A stretch of DNA of 64,000 nt from Pectinophora gossypiella (taxonomy: Eukaryota; Arthropoda; Insecta; Lepidoptera; Gelechiidae), in assembly GCF_024362695.1 (NCBI RefSeq), contig NC_065408.1:16551518-16615517 (forward strand), in the 5' to 3' direction. Positions 22,052 through 32,794 of this stretch are shown here, one piece after another. The notes beneath the pieces are model-generated. The model made no database searches. It saw only the letters and a list, made by a program, of their open reading frames with translations, and was not told the DNA's origin. The position numbers were made by a program, and so were the translations under genes. Numbering within the stretch: the stretch's first letter is position 1; each line of letters opens with the position of its first letter.

Positions 22052-22714
22052 TCGTCTTCTTCTATCGTGTGGATTGTGAGGTGGATTACCAACCTCATCA
22101 ACGCTGGTGTCAGGGTTACTATTGAGTCGCCAAAGGTCCCTGTCATGACTCATGTAACGACTACGTACTTACATCAGTAAGTAATAACCGGGAACAGCGG
22201 CTTAACGTGCCTTCCGAAGTACATAACATAACATAAACTGCCTATATACGTCCCACTGCTGGGCACAGGCCTCCCCTCAATCAACCGGAGGGGGTATGGA
22301 GCATACTCCACCACGCTGCTCCACTGCGGGTTGGTGGAGGTGTTTTTACGGCTAATAGCCGGGACCAACGGCTTAACGTGCCTTCCGAAGCACGGAATCA
22401 TCTTACTTTTTCGGACAATCAGGTGATTCAAGCCTGAAAAGCCCTTACCAAACAAAGGACAGTCTCACAAAGTGATTTCGACAATGTCCCCATCGGGAAT
22501 CGAACCCGGACCTCCAGATCTTGAGCCTAACGCTCTAACCACTAGACCACGGAGGCTGTTTTATTATTTTAACAATCCGGTGATCGGCCTGTAATGTCCT
22601 AACCGAACTAGGGATCACAAACTGATTTTTGATTTATTTTTTTTGTGATTTGTCCCCCACCTCCGGATCGTGAGCATAACGGTTGACCGCAACCACTGGA
22701 CCACGTAGGCCGTT
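22052..22714 (-). mobile_element. SINE A interrupted by SINE B
   Basis: 22052-22220 is the 3' half of SINE A and 22560-22714 its 5' half, both in minus orientation and in the right order. Between them (22224-22558) lies a separate, nearly complete SINE B. The outer SINE A break falls in the GTGCTTCGGAAGGCAC core. SINE B therefore moved after this SINE A copy was fixed. Confidence 0.85.
22224..22558 (-). mobile_element. SINE B, full length, nested in SINE A
   Basis: Complete SINE B on the minus strand, starting with CATAACATAACATAAACTGC (3' tail) and ending GACCACGGAGGCTG (5' head). See the enclosing SINE A entry for context. Confidence 0.9.
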
Positions 22715-22744
22715 ATTCTATGTTAAATACGAATTAATAATATT

Positions 22745-22900
22745 TAAAAAAAAATTATGGTATGAGCGTGAAAGTATGGATGGATTGTGGGTGAAAGGTG
22801 TGAGTACTAAAATGGCGAGTGACAGAAATGAATGAAGAAGGAACACATGTGGTGACGACCACGCTTTGGACTGGGATAAGGGCAGGAGGACGATGATGGG
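22745..22900 (+). pseudogene. RTE-like LINE C-terminal remnant
   Basis: Decayed plus-strand coding remnant with a WMD block, KGVST-like residues and MASDRNE, paralleling 12725-12916. Multiple frame breaks. Confidence 0.5.
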
Positions 22901-23099
22901 TATGGTTTAAAATAGACTGATAAGTCGTCGGAAAATATTTATCGAGATTGACGAAATTCGTCTGTTTACACCGAAGCTTTTGACTCATCAATATTTATTG
23001 GGCTTCAATCAGTGTTCACTCGAATGTAACTAGACTTTCCAATCGGTAAGGAAAAACATGAAGTGACAACTTTACTGATTGATTAGGGATTATCCTAAC

Positions 23100-23165
23100 G
23101 ACCTCTATGGTCTAGTCATTGACATTTAGGCTCACGATCCGGATGTCCCAGATTCTACCGCCTCG
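23100..23165 (+). mobile_element. SINE A head fragment
   Basis: Only the tRNA-like part survives (TATGGTCTAGTCATTGAC, GGCTCACGATCCGGA, AGATTCTACC). It stops abruptly at CCTCGTACGC. Confidence 0.7.
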
Positions 23166-23294
23166 TACGCACTACCAGAATTTTCAGTATTTTTGTCCAC
23201 TGAATGTATCTTTTTGCTTTTTACATGTTAAACTGAATAAAAATATATATAAATGGTAGTACTTTCCCGTCGTAATCGTAAATCGATAAAGTAA

Positions 23295-23810
23295 GAGCTG
23301 TGGTAACCCAGTCCGCAGAACGCTTGTCTCTATCTGTAAGATTTCAAGTTCGAATTCAGCAGGAGCCTAACCTAATGATTTTCAAATTTGTTTCCGAATT
23401 CATGTTTAGATCATAAATGATTATTACGTGCTCAGCGGTGAACGCAAAACATCGAGAACCCACATTTCACAGAAATGCGATGGTATGTAACCTAACTTGT
23501 TTTGGGTTGGTTTTTCTTCGCGGGTTGGAGATGTCCTTAGAAAAGGTTCAATACGATCTACACTGAACCGGCATGCGTGTATGAAGCGATTGATGAATGT
23601 GGAGGAAGCAAGAGAAGTGTGTCAGGATCGAAGCAAATGGAATTCTATAGTCTCTGCTTACCCCGGTGGGAAATAGACGTGAGTTTATGTATGTATGTAT
23701 GTATGTTGGAGGGTCAAACAGGCAGTCGCTTCTGTTAAAACCGGACTTGTCAAATCTTCTATATATATGTCAAATAAGGGGACCCTGGCAAAACGGGATA
23801 ACGCTAGGGG
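23295..23810 (+). mobile_element. SINE D split by an RTE 3'-end insertion
   Basis: SINE D head and body at 23295-23530 resume at 23705 (GGGTCAAACAGGCAGTCGCT) and run to AACGGGATAACGCTAGGGG. The insert at 23531-23704 is a LINE fragment flanked by the 7-bp duplication GTTGGAG (23524-23530 and 23705-23711). Confidence 0.9.
23531..23704 (+). mobile_element. RTE-like LINE family E 3' end
   Basis: Reads as the extreme C-terminus of a LINE ORF2 (GDVLRKGS, then ACMKRLMNVEEAREVCQDRS, KWNSIVSAYPGGK and a stop) followed by GTGAGTTTATGTATGTATG. Other copies: 27923-28150 and 45291-45505 (minus), 55570-55652 (minus, partial), 34146-34256 (plus, partial). Confidence 0.85.
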
Positions 23811-24159
23811 AACTACCTTTCCGCCCACGATTTCGCTCACGTGGATTTCGATTTTTTTTTTACCTTTGTTGCGATTATTGCGGCACGTTCTTTTTCACCG
23901 TTTTTATCCTCTTAATTTTGGAGATAAAATTGCCTTCGCAATGCGATATGGCTACCCAGCATTCATACTACAGTCATGCTGTGCGTTGAAAAGGAGACGT
24001 CACCGACTTATTTACTACGGCCTGATTATCAAAGTTGTCAAATTAACCGCAACCGACACTCAATTAACAAACGCTCGAGCTATCAAATATCAAGTAATGT
24101 ACTTCGATCACGTGAAACCCTGCTTTTAAAACTATAGAAGTTTCATACAAACTTTGCCA
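23811..24159. other. No recognisable feature
   Basis: No supported gene; overlapping open frames in this stretch lack any domain. Confidence 0.4.
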
Positions 24160-24550
24160 CCCATTTTTCACCCTTTAGAGCTCAAACTTGATGACGCGGC
24201 GGCCGCTGTTCCGTTCTCGATGCCAGCGGCCAGATCGCGCGGAGTTGCGGCGGTAAAGAGTTGTGTATCAAATGTACGCGATGTCGAAACGGCGACAACG
24301 CATTTTCGGTTGTAGTTCTTTTGTTTCGTACGATTTATTATGGGCAAAAGAAGATCTGAATCACTATAATGAACAAAGGAAACAAAAAGGCGAGTTTCAA
24401 ACGCAGAGACACCGCTCGACTAGAGCGCACCGCTCGTAGGTACCTCGCTCGCCGCACCGCTGCCATCGAGAACACTTCAATATAAATCTTAGCATTTGAA
24501 CGCGCCGCTCCCCGCACTGCACCGCAGTTTGAGGCCATAGGGGTTAAACG
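24160..24550. mobile_element. GC-rich element with imperfect terminal inverted repeats
   Basis: The left end CACCCTTTAGAGCTCAAACT and the complement of the right end AGTTTGAGGCCATAGGGGTT are related. Further inward, GTTCTCGATGCCAGCGG pairs with CCGCTGCCATCGAGAAC. GC content rises sharply relative to its surroundings. This is probably a MITE of a cut-and-paste DNA transposon; no transposase frame is seen. Confidence 0.6.
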
Positions 24551-24611
24551 ACCACTTACGACCTAAAAGGACCGCCCATGCAAAATTTAAGACTTGTAGC
24601 ACTTGTAGTTT

Positions 24612-24909
24612 CAGTTAATCCGTGGTAGCCCAGTTGGTAGAACGCTTGCCTCTCACTTTGAGGTCACAGATTTGAATCCACCACAGGCCTTAAACCAATG
24701 ATTGTCGGATTTGTTTTCGAATTCATATTTGGATCATAAATTATTATTACGTGCTCAGCGGTGAAGGAAATCATCGTGAGGAAACCCACTTTCCCGCAGG
24801 TTGGAAGGTCAAACAGGCAGTCGCTTTTGTAAAAAAGCCGGACATGTCAAATCTTTAGTTTAGGTGAACGGACCCTGTCAAAAACGGGATAATGTTAGGG
24901 AGATAATGA
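24612..24909 (+). mobile_element. SINE D with target duplication
   Basis: Plus-strand copy with a GTGGTAGCCCAGTTGGTAGA head and the GGGATAATGTTAGGGAGAT end. It is bracketed by GCACTTGTAGTTT at 24599-24611 and 24910-24922. About 45 bp of the middle (between CCCACTTTCCCG and CAGGTTGGAAGG) is deleted relative to other copies. Confidence 0.9.
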
Positions 24910-25242
24910 GCACTTGTAGTTTTTCAAATTTCGTGGTGAGTGATCTTTCGCTCTTATAAATTATATAGATTTATTAGTTCAGATAGATATTGTGTCTTCT
25001 ATGGAAATTGATCTAAATTTCAAACTAAGTAAGTAAATAATTGTTTAAACATCTCGCTTAGATTTAGTCTAGGTGAAGTTTGAATGTTTTGGTAATAAGA
25101 GTCTGTAAAGTCTTAAGGCGATAAATTGTATAGAGAATTTGTGATGCCAACATTGGTTAGGCTTGTTTATCACTCATTTTAGTAAAGATAATCAGTCTGG
25201 ACACTTCATACAAAAGTTGCATTGTTACCGTGTACCGCCTAA

Positions 25243-25428
25243 GGCCGGCTTTCTACTGACGCGGAGATGGGCGGAGAAGAGCGGGGATGTGCGGATTTGA
25301 CCAATCGCAGCGTTCGAGAGAGCGAAAAACGAAGACGCTCTGTCACTCTCTCCCTCACGGTGATTGGTCGATTCCTGCACATCTCCGCTCATCTCCGCAT
25401 AGATCCGCGTCAATGGAAACGCAGCCTC
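25243..25428. mobile_element. MITE with ~60-bp inverted repeats
   Basis: Left arm TTTCTACTGACGCGGAGATG ... GACCAATC and right arm GATTGGTCG ... GACGCGGA-complement pair over about 60 bases. The interior has a GAGAGAGCG/CACTCTCTC pair. Open frames on both strands here are a by-product of the palindrome. Confidence 0.85.
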
Positions 25429-25817
25429 CGCGTAAGTGCGAGGAAGACACAGAAGGGAGAGGTCAGTGCCCGATACGAATTGAAAGAAGAAAGAAAAGTA
25501 TTTATTATTAGAAGAAGCCATAGTAACAACACAAAAACAAAAAATAAACTTTTACAAAATGACAAAACTAATTGTAAAAATAAAGTAATTTACTTACCTA
25601 CTTATTTGAAAGTAATTATTCTAGTTGTAATTGTGAAAACCTTTAATTGGTTCTGAGGTTGTTATACCAATTTATAACATGTTTATAATAACTGTTTGGT
25701 TCTCTAAGAATATAAAAACAAAATAAATTCAATTAAAAAATCGACAGCTTACAAAGTGAACTCTAAGGAAAACATAATGACCTATATTTTTTCTGTTTTC
25801 AAGTCCACATCTCGTAA
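25429..25817. other. No recognisable feature
   Basis: No supported gene or repeat. Confidence 0.4.
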
Positions 25818-25965
25818 GTACAGTCATGAGTAAGATCATGTAGGTACCCACTTTACAACCCTGTCGCACTATCATAATATTTTGTCATTTAATCAGACTT
25901 ACGGTTTAATTTGTCAAAAAAGTTAATGTGACATGGTATCAAAGTGTATACATATTAGCTGTAGG
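25818..25965. mobile_element. MITE family H, inverted copy
   Basis: Reverse orientation relative to copies at 3.1 and 17.0 kb (GTACAGTCATGAG, then CCCACTTTACAACCCTGTCG and TGACATGGTATCAAAGTGTA). The far end is degraded. Confidence 0.75.
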
Positions 25966-26031
25966 AAGAACAGGTCTGTATCGTTTAAGAAGAAATAGAT
26001 GTAGCAGGATCGAGTCGATTGTATTTACTTT

Positions 26032-26130
26032 TATACTCTGTGTGAATATACTCTGTGTGAATATACTCTGTATGAATATACTCTGTATAAATATACTCTC
26101 TGTGCATATACTCTACGTGAATATACTCTG
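26032..26130. repeat. 15-bp minisatellite
   Basis: Seven imperfect tandem copies of a 15-mer of the form ATACTCTGTGTGAAT. Because the unit is a multiple of three, an open frame passes through it, but it is not a gene. Confidence 0.9.
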
Positions 26131-26362
26131 TCCGGTCGTTATGAGGAAATGGAATTTAGTCCGCTTCATTGGTATTCTGTAAATGTGTTTGCGCTAATAC
26201 GACCACAATACCATCCCACGCACACTTACCTTCATTGTAGTAAATAAATAAGAAGGTAGTATGTAACAGGGTGTTACGTTGTCCATAGTGGTGGGCAAGG
26301 TATTATGGCTGAGGATAAAAAAATACAAAAACATGTAACAGCAACACATACATAATATATTA

Positions 26363-26455
26363 TACAGGTTAGTGACATCGTCGAGGAGGATGATTCAGAC
26401 CATGATTCTGAATTAATATGAAGTGGAATTTTCCTGTCGGAAAATTCATGAACAT
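26363..26455. mobile_element. MITE family I, partial
   Basis: ACAGGTTAGTGACATCGTCG and GGATGATTCAGACCATGATT match the left half of MITE family I; the right half is missing or decayed. Confidence 0.7.
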
Positions 26456-26474
26456 TTTTTGTGTTTTGTACCTT

Positions 26475-26580
26475 CCCACATTCAATTTTTAGATCTTATT
26501 TTGCGAGCATTAACTTGACTTTCTCTTCTTTCATTGTAAAATAATTAAAGTAGTAAAGTAGAGCAACTTCGGGTATAGTA
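26475..26580 (+). repeat. Repeat family K, copy 1
   Basis: Matches 30303-30420 in inverse orientation (GCGAGCATTAA, CTTCTTTCATT, AGTAGTAAAGTAGAGCAACT). Identity unknown. Confidence 0.6.
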
Positions 26581-26638
26581 ACGACAGCGGAGGAGCTCCC
26601 CGAGAAACGTGAAAATATTCTAATTCGGAGACTGGCTC

Positions 26639-26957
26639 CTCTAGCCATAGAGGCAGCCAATCAGCTCGCGACACCAAACACTTCAGGACCCCGATACCGA
26701 CCCCGCCTGCGTGGTCGACGATTTCCCTCATTCAGCGCTTATCGCTATCGACCCACTAGGGTAGATTAATTCTTTCAAATATTTTTCCTCTCAGACGACG
26801 CCCTGAGCCGAGGTTCGCGCCCAACTGGGCACCCTCAGGCCTGTTGTCTTAAACGTTGTACCGGGTCAGAGCCTTCAGCGCTCCCCATTTGTCCGGCCAA
26901 GTAGTTAATGCCATCTGCGGCAAATCTACAATAAGTCACGTCAAACAAAAAAAAAAG
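26639..26957 (+). pseudogene. Jockey-clade LINE 3' end, plus strand
   Basis: Starts in the coding end (the complement of the minus copies at 28.4 and 41.5 kb) and runs through the 3' UTR with GCACCCTCAGGCCTGTTGTC and ATCTGCGGCAAATC to a short poly(A). It is flanked by an imperfect 14-bp duplication, GGAGACTGGCTCCT versus GGAGGCTAGCTCCT. 5'-truncated, non-functional. Confidence 0.85.
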
Positions 26958-27119
26958 GAGGCTAGCTCCTTATTTGATTGTATTTCTCAATCGTTATGTT
27001 TGAGTTTCAATTTGATTTGAAAAGTTACCATCGTTTATTGACTTAATTGGCATTATTATTGAGCAAACTACACTCACTACATTAATTAGTCTTTGTACTA
27101 TTAGAGTATTTAAAGAGTT

Positions 27120-27380
27120 GAAGAAAAGAGAACCATATTGACTTTAGAGAACCGGAGAGGAATTATGATTGGCCACCTGATACGACACGATTCATTTATA
27201 ACAAACATTGTAGAAGGAAAAATTGAAGGGAAGAGAGGAAGGGGTAGACCTAGGATAACATTTATAAAACAAATAAAAGAGAAGGTGCAGGTCGTGTCGT
27301 ATCGAAAGGTGGAGGTTTTGGCGGGAAGAATAGAGGAATGGCGATTACTCCACCGACAAGAGCGCAGCTCTTAAACTAAG
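27120..27380 (+). pseudogene. RTE-like LINE C-terminal fragment
   Basis: Plus-strand sister of 1318-1575, with the same GHLIRHDSF, EGKIEGKRGRGRPR and HRQERSS residues before the stop. The close match between the two copies, with only a few residue changes, suggests a moderately recent burst. Reverse transcriptase core absent. Confidence 0.75.
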
Positions 27381-27537
27381 AGAGAGACTATTAGAGTGGT
27401 AACTCATCATCGTAGCGAGGTAATGAGCGACGCCGCAATAAAGCTAAGTCCACATAATATCATTTTCCCGATCCGATCACTATATTCGCATCGCCTCACG
27501 CGTATCATAATCATGAGCATGAAATTGAACATGATAC

Positions 27538-27861
27538 GGCCTCTGTGGTCCAGTGGTTAAGCGACGTGCTTACGATCCGGAGGTCCCGGGTTCAATTCCC
27601 GGTGGGGACAAATCACAAAAATCACTTTGTGATTCCTAGTTTGGTTAGGACATTACAGGCTGATCACCTGATTGTCCAAAAACTAAGATGATCTGTGCTT
27701 CGGAAGGCACGTTAAGTCCCAGTTACTACATACTTACAGATGTAAGTACGTAGTCGTTACATGAGTCATGTCAGGGGCCTATAGCGGCTCAATAATACTC
27801 CTGATATCAGGGTTGATGGGGTTGGTAATCCACCTCACAACCCACACGATAGAAGAAGAAG
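27538..27861 (+). mobile_element. SINE A copy
   Basis: Near full length with GTCCAGTGGTTAAGCG, box B GGGTTCAATTCCCGG, the core (GTGCTTCGGAAGGCACGTTA) and the ACACGATAGAAGAAGAAG end. Confidence 0.9.
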
Positions 27862-27922
27862 CATGATGCTGTAGGCGACATAAAAAAACATTGTGCTTTT
27901 TGTGCATTACGTGCGTTATTAT

Positions 27923-28150
27923 GACATACATACATAAACTCACGCCTATTTCCCACCGGGGTAAGCAGAGACTATAGAATTCCATTTGCTTCGATCCTGA
28001 CACACTTCTCTTATTTCCTCCACATTCATCAATCGCTTCATACACGCACGCCGGTTCAGAGTAGATCGTACTAAACCTTTTCTAAGGACATCTCCAATTT
28101 GGGCAATGTAAGTCCTTCTAGGTCTTCCTCTGCCAGCCCTACCATCACGT
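27923..28150 (-). mobile_element. RTE-like LINE family E 3' end, minus strand
   Basis: Starts with ACATACATACATAAACTCAC (the 3' tail) and extends further 5' than the 23.5 kb copy, into a segment coding GLAEEDLEGLTLP-like residues on the minus strand. Confidence 0.85.
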
Positions 28151-28408
28151 CGTTATTATAACGTGAAGAAAATAACCATACGAAAACATTGAAAGTTACA
28201 AATGTTTGCCATTGTTTTACACCAAAGAAAAACAAAGAAACCTCGGTAAATACTATTCATATTCATATTCATATTGAGTTCTTTGCCAGGATTAGGGAAA
28301 CTTTTCGCCAATTTAGATTAATTATCGGGCTGTCAAACCTTCCGTGTTAAAAGCTATCGTATTCCCACAGAGTACGAAAGCACTAGACACTTTGACTTGT
28401 TGCTTTGC

Positions 28409-28681
28409 TTTTTTTTGGCGTGACTTATTGTAGAATTGCCGCAGATGGCATTAACTGAGAGGAAAAATATTTGAAAGAATTAATCGACCCTAGTGAGTCG
28501 ATAGCGATAAGCGCTGAATGAGGGAAATCGTTGACCACGCCGGCCGGGTCGGTATCGGGGTCCTGAAGTGTTTGGTGTCGCGAGCTGATTGGCTGCCTCT
28601 ATACCTAGCTAGAGTAATCGGGTCGTCGGGATCGTATATTACGTCCTTCGGACGCCGATACTTTTCAGTACCGTCGCTAAG
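28409..28681 (-). pseudogene. Jockey-clade LINE 3' end with 13-bp target duplication
   Basis: Minus-strand copy with a poly(A) start near 28409-28416 and coding end residues DGTEKYRRPKDVIYDPDDPI shared with the 41.5 kb copy. The 3' UTR lacks about 120 bp present in the other copies (between GCATTAACT and GAGAGGAAAAAT). It is flanked by CTTGTTGCTTTGC at 28396-28408 and 28682-28694. Confidence 0.9.
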
Positions 28682-28694
28682 CTTGTTGCTTTGC

Positions 28695-29409
28695 ACATAC
28701 ACACACTTAACCAGAAGACAACTGGAAATGTTTTTATATAAAAAGCCTTAGGACTTACATCTACATCTAAATGTTTCACGATAAATCGTAACATAAAACC
28801 TCGTCTGCACTAAGCGACAGTGTCAAATATGGACATCTATTTCTGCTTCAACTTTATGGTTTATGGCAGGGCTTTTTGAAAGAAAGAAAGAAAGAAACAT
28901 TTATTATTTAGGACACCACAGACACGGCGGGAACTTTGGCGGGAACGGAAACGGGACGGTTGCTTTCTTCATTGAATAATAAATACGAGGTGGTGTTTTG
29001 TGGTTAATGATCGCATTAAGTTAGTCAGAAAACATTAGCGATAGTGTTATTATATCGGAATATTCAATAAACAAAGTGTACCTATCTATTTTCGCTTCGT
29101 GCCAACAAGCCGCCTCATAACTCGAAAGTTTATGCGGACTTTTGAGCTAATTCGTTTGGGGGCTTAGGTTTCATCATTCATCGTCATCATAATTATTATC
29201 AAGAACATAATTATTATGATATATATGTTTCGGTTTATGTTTTCAAAATTTCATCGAAGATAATCAGAATAATATGACGTTACGTTCCAATTCGCCCAAG
29301 TTCAGCGCCATCTATACAGCAGCTAGGAAACAAATTAAAGAAAAACGAAGGTACGAAGCTAAAACAAATTGGTACATTAGGAAAGGGGAACCGTGTTACC
29401 CCGGATATA
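28695..29409. other. No gene; short GAAA repeat
   Basis: 28878-28898 is a small (GAAA)n run. Nothing else recognised. Confidence 0.4.
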
Positions 29410-29475
29410 ACTCAAAATTCAAAATTCAAAAATATCTTTATTCAGTAGGTAACATAGTTACACTTTGAGTAGTCT
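29410..29475 (-). mobile_element. LINE family L tail fragment
   Basis: TCAAAATTCAAAAATATC then TTTATTCAGTAGGTAACATA: the extreme 3' end of family L on the minus strand. Confidence 0.75.
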
Positions 29476-29811
29476 GTCGTCAAGTTCGTAAGGAAAATAC
29501 TTGAGTCGACTCTCAGTTGAGTTGTTCCACATGCCCGGGATCACAAACAGTTGAACGCAAAGTTTTTTTTTTTACATCCACTCCTACTGAGAAACATAAA
29601 TGTACAACATAGATAAGATAGCAGTACCTACAAAGAGTACGTACTGTACAATGAGAAAGGAGTTTATAGATGAGATTCTAAAGTGGATTGGTATCCGATT
29701 GTTAAACCACTCTTTTAGTCTGATTCTATTTCATTGCATCTTCGACGATGTAGTTCGAGAAAGAGCTGCCTATCTCAAAAGTTGGCCAGTTGCCGGACCA
29801 ATCCGGATCGT
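29476..29811. other. Unrecognised stretch with a 74-codon open frame
   Basis: A plus-strand frame from 29600 to 29824 has a hydrophobic middle segment but no recognisable family. Its end lies in the SINE B target site. Probably not a gene. Confidence 0.3.
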
Positions 29812-29824
29812 GAGTGGATGTTAA

Positions 29825-30154
29825 CATAAACTGCCTATATACGTCTCACTGCTGGGCACAGGCCTCCCCTCAATCAACCGGAGGGGGTATGGAGCATACT
29901 CCACCACGCTGCTCTATTGCGGGTTGGTGGAGGTGTTTTTACGGCTAATAGCCGGGACCAACGGCTTAACGTGCCCTCCGAAGCACGGAATCATCTTACT
30001 TTTTCGGACAATCAGGTGATTCTAGCCTGAAAAGTCCTTACCAAACAAAGGACAGTCTCACAAAGTGATTTCGACAATGTCCCCAACGGGAATCGAACCC
30101 GGACCTCCAGATCGTGAGCCTAACGCTCTAACCACTAGACCACGGAGGCTGTCA
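29825..30154 (-). mobile_element. SINE B, full length, with target duplication
   Basis: Complete minus-strand copy. Flanks GAGTGGATGTTAA (29812-29824) and GAGTGGAGTTAA (30155-30166) are a target duplication differing by a single base indel. Confidence 0.9.
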
Positions 30155-30302
30155 GAGTGGAGTTAAATAATAATAATTACCCAATGACCAGGGCGCTTGA
30201 ACCCTGTACTTTCCCTACTGGATTCAAAATCCAAACCTGTTATCAATTTTAAGGGCCCAGTCTCCGATTGCAGAATTTGAATTTGAATAATTTCACCCCC
30301 GC

Positions 30303-30420
30303 TAACGTTTTATACCTGAAGTTGCTCTACTTTACTACTCCAAATATTCTGTAATGAAAGAAGCAAAAGTAAACTTAATGCTCGCGAAATAGGGTCTGAA
30401 ATTCAATGTAGGTAGGTACA
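30303..30420 (-). repeat. Repeat family K, copy 2
   Basis: Inverse of 26475-26580; see that entry. Confidence 0.6.
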
Positions 30421-30574
30421 ATTATTTCTTTCCCTTAACGAATAAATTTTTAACACTAAGGAAAATAATTGTCACCAAAAATTGGCAACCACTCAATTTT
30501 ACGCAGACTGCAGCCTTAGACTAGACTGAAGACTATTTTAAATTCATAGAAATAAATGTCAGTTATTAAGCTAT

Positions 30575-30850
30575 CTATATATTACTATCTATATTACTAA
30601 TATAACTATCTGTATTAAAAATCTTTGTAGTACAACGCCCAAGGGGCTGTGCACCTTTTTTATTTACCATTCTATAAAATTTCAAACTAACATTCATTAC
30701 ATTCAAACTTAAATATATTAGGTGTGCAATTTGGTATATTACGTAGCTGTGGGGAGCGTGCCCCTTAGTTTGTCCGGCGAAGACAAAGCTGTCTGAGGTA
30801 AATATACTTACACAATAAGTCCCGTCAAAAATAGACTTAACGAAGGACGT
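30575..30850 (-). mobile_element. Possible diverged Jockey-like LINE 3' UTR
   Basis: On the minus strand GACGGGACTTATTGTG and TCGCCGGACAAACTAAGG resemble the Jockey 3' UTR landmarks at 41300-41360 (GACGTGACTTATTGTAG, TGGCCGGACAAATGGGG). The long open frame spanning it has no domain. Weak assignment. Confidence 0.35.
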
Positions 30851-32186
30851 GCGTAAACCTTTTATTACATTTTTATAAGTAGATTTGTGCCGCATCCAAG
30901 TGTGCCTAAGTATAACATAATACCCACAGGTGTGGAGGGATAACGACAAAAACATACTTTTTTTTTCCACACATTTCGTAATTCAGTCACGTATAGAAAA
31001 TTGGCTTTCTAAAAGTAAGTCTTCAAGGGGAAAATCCGATTAGAAATCCTTGGAAGTTGATTTTCCGTAATTAAATTACGATTACAAACCAAAAAGATGT
31101 CTAAAAAAAGATAAACATTTTGGCGCCCTAATAATTTGCTAAAATTTAAAAAGATCGCTAGTTTCATTTTCGAAATTCAATTTCGGACTTATTTTTCAAC
31201 TTTACATAATCGCGGAAGTGAAATTCCAAAAGACATTTCGAATTTAATTCGATTTTATTAAAAGCACCGTAATTAACTTACTGACAGTCAAAAAATACCA
31301 ACTGCCAATTCGAAGTGAATTACCTACTTGTCATAGTAATGCTAAGTGATTGAATTTTCAAGTTAACTCGGGCCCTAAGAGACTTAATGAGGAGTTTGTC
31401 GAAACCATTGTCGTTTTTAATTGACAGGAAAGTTATGGAATGGCTAAATTGTTTTGATAAGTTAGAACAAAATTCGTTTAATGGACTGCCGTGCTGAGCA
31501 CATGCGTCACAAGGTGCGTTACTGTAACATCCTAAGATATGTATTGTGAGATGTTCACTAAACTTCTCCGCCACACGAGCATTTTGCTATTTTAAATTGA
31601 CATTTACGTCCTGGTCTTGAGGACTTTACTCACTGGAGTCGAGCATACTGCCAACAAAATAATACGAAAATAATGACGTCAGGCCTTACTGGGGATCGAC
31701 GTTTTGAATCAAACGAACTCGTATCTTTAAACAACTGTTAACTGACGTTTGTTAACGTAAGCTTAAGTGCAATTTTCACATCCGCAACTAGCGGGATGTG
31801 CGTGCATTAAGCAAGCTGTGCTTTTCTAATAGTAGCGCCGTCTCTTTCTAGCACGGCGTCCGCAACAAGGGCAACAAGCAGTCAAGTACATTCTGTGTTT
31901 CGTCTTTACTTCTAATGTAACAGAGAAGTGTATTTTCATTCTACTATCTCCTCAGACAAGCCGCTCAAAAAGGAAAGAAAGGATAAGGCATATTCGAACG
32001 TAGCAGTAGATAGGCGAAAGTGATTTTTCTTGCTTGCCTCGGAACTCGTACGAGTACAACAGTTCAATTTCGTTATGGAAATCTTGTTTCACATCAAGTC
32101 AAAGGCACTTTCAATATGTAATGTACTAATATCATGTGTTCACAACTTTCGGTCATATATCAACTAAAATTAATCTCGTTCTTAAC
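30851..32186. other. No recognisable feature
   Basis: About 1.3 kb without supported genes or repeats on either strand. It could be single-copy intronic sequence. Confidence 0.45.
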
Positions 32187-32514
32187 GGCCTCTGTGGTCC
32201 AGTGGTTGAGCGTTGGGCTCACAATCCGGAGGTCACGGGTTCGAATCCCGGTGGAGACATATCACAAAAATCATGTTGTGATCCCTAGTTTGGTTAGGAC
32301 ATTACAGGCTGATCACCTGATTGTCCAAAAAGTAAGATGATCTGTGCTTCGGAAAGCACGTTAAGTCGTTGGTCCCGATTACAACTTACTGACGTAAGTA
32401 AGTAGTCGTTACATGAGCCATGTCAGGGGGATTTGGCGGCTCAGTAATAACCCTGACGTCAGGGTTGATGAGGTTGGTAATTCACCTCGCAACCCACACA
32501 ATAGAAGAAGAAGA
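32187..32514 (+). mobile_element. SINE A copy
   Basis: Full-length copy with strong box A and box B (GGGTTCGAATCCCGG) and a (GAA)n end. A short AATCTCG repeat occurs on both sides. Confidence 0.9.
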
Positions 32515-32618
32515 ATCTCGGTCCAAGCTCGTATTGGTGCGGGCTGAAGAGTGTCCCTTCTACGTATACCTGCGTTATTGTCTATTCTATGACTAAGGGT
32601 AGATCCAACTCATAACAG

Positions 32619-32740
32619 AGGGGTTAAAAAGGTCAAATCGAAACAATTCATCTAAAAAGCAATAGTTGACATTTGTTGACACCGCGTACTCATTTTCATA
32701 TGCGTAAAATGTCAGATTGTAATATTGCTTTTTACCCGAC
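32619..32740. mobile_element. MITE family G, partial
   Basis: GAGGGGTTAAAAAGGTCAAAT start, CAATTCATCTAAAAAGCAAT and GTAATATTGCTTTTTA match family G. The right end is decayed. Confidence 0.7.
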
Positions 32741-32794
32741 TGCGGCGAATCAAAAAGGAGGGTTATTGTGTTTGACCGCTATGTATATAATGTA

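Noticed and set aside
25225..25656. Overlapping 98- and 129-codon proteins
   Set aside because: They run through a palindromic MITE whose arms generate open frames on both strands.
30575..30970. 131-codon minus-strand gene
   Set aside because: No domain recognised, and part of the sequence resembles a Jockey-type 3' UTR, so the open frame is probably fortuitous.
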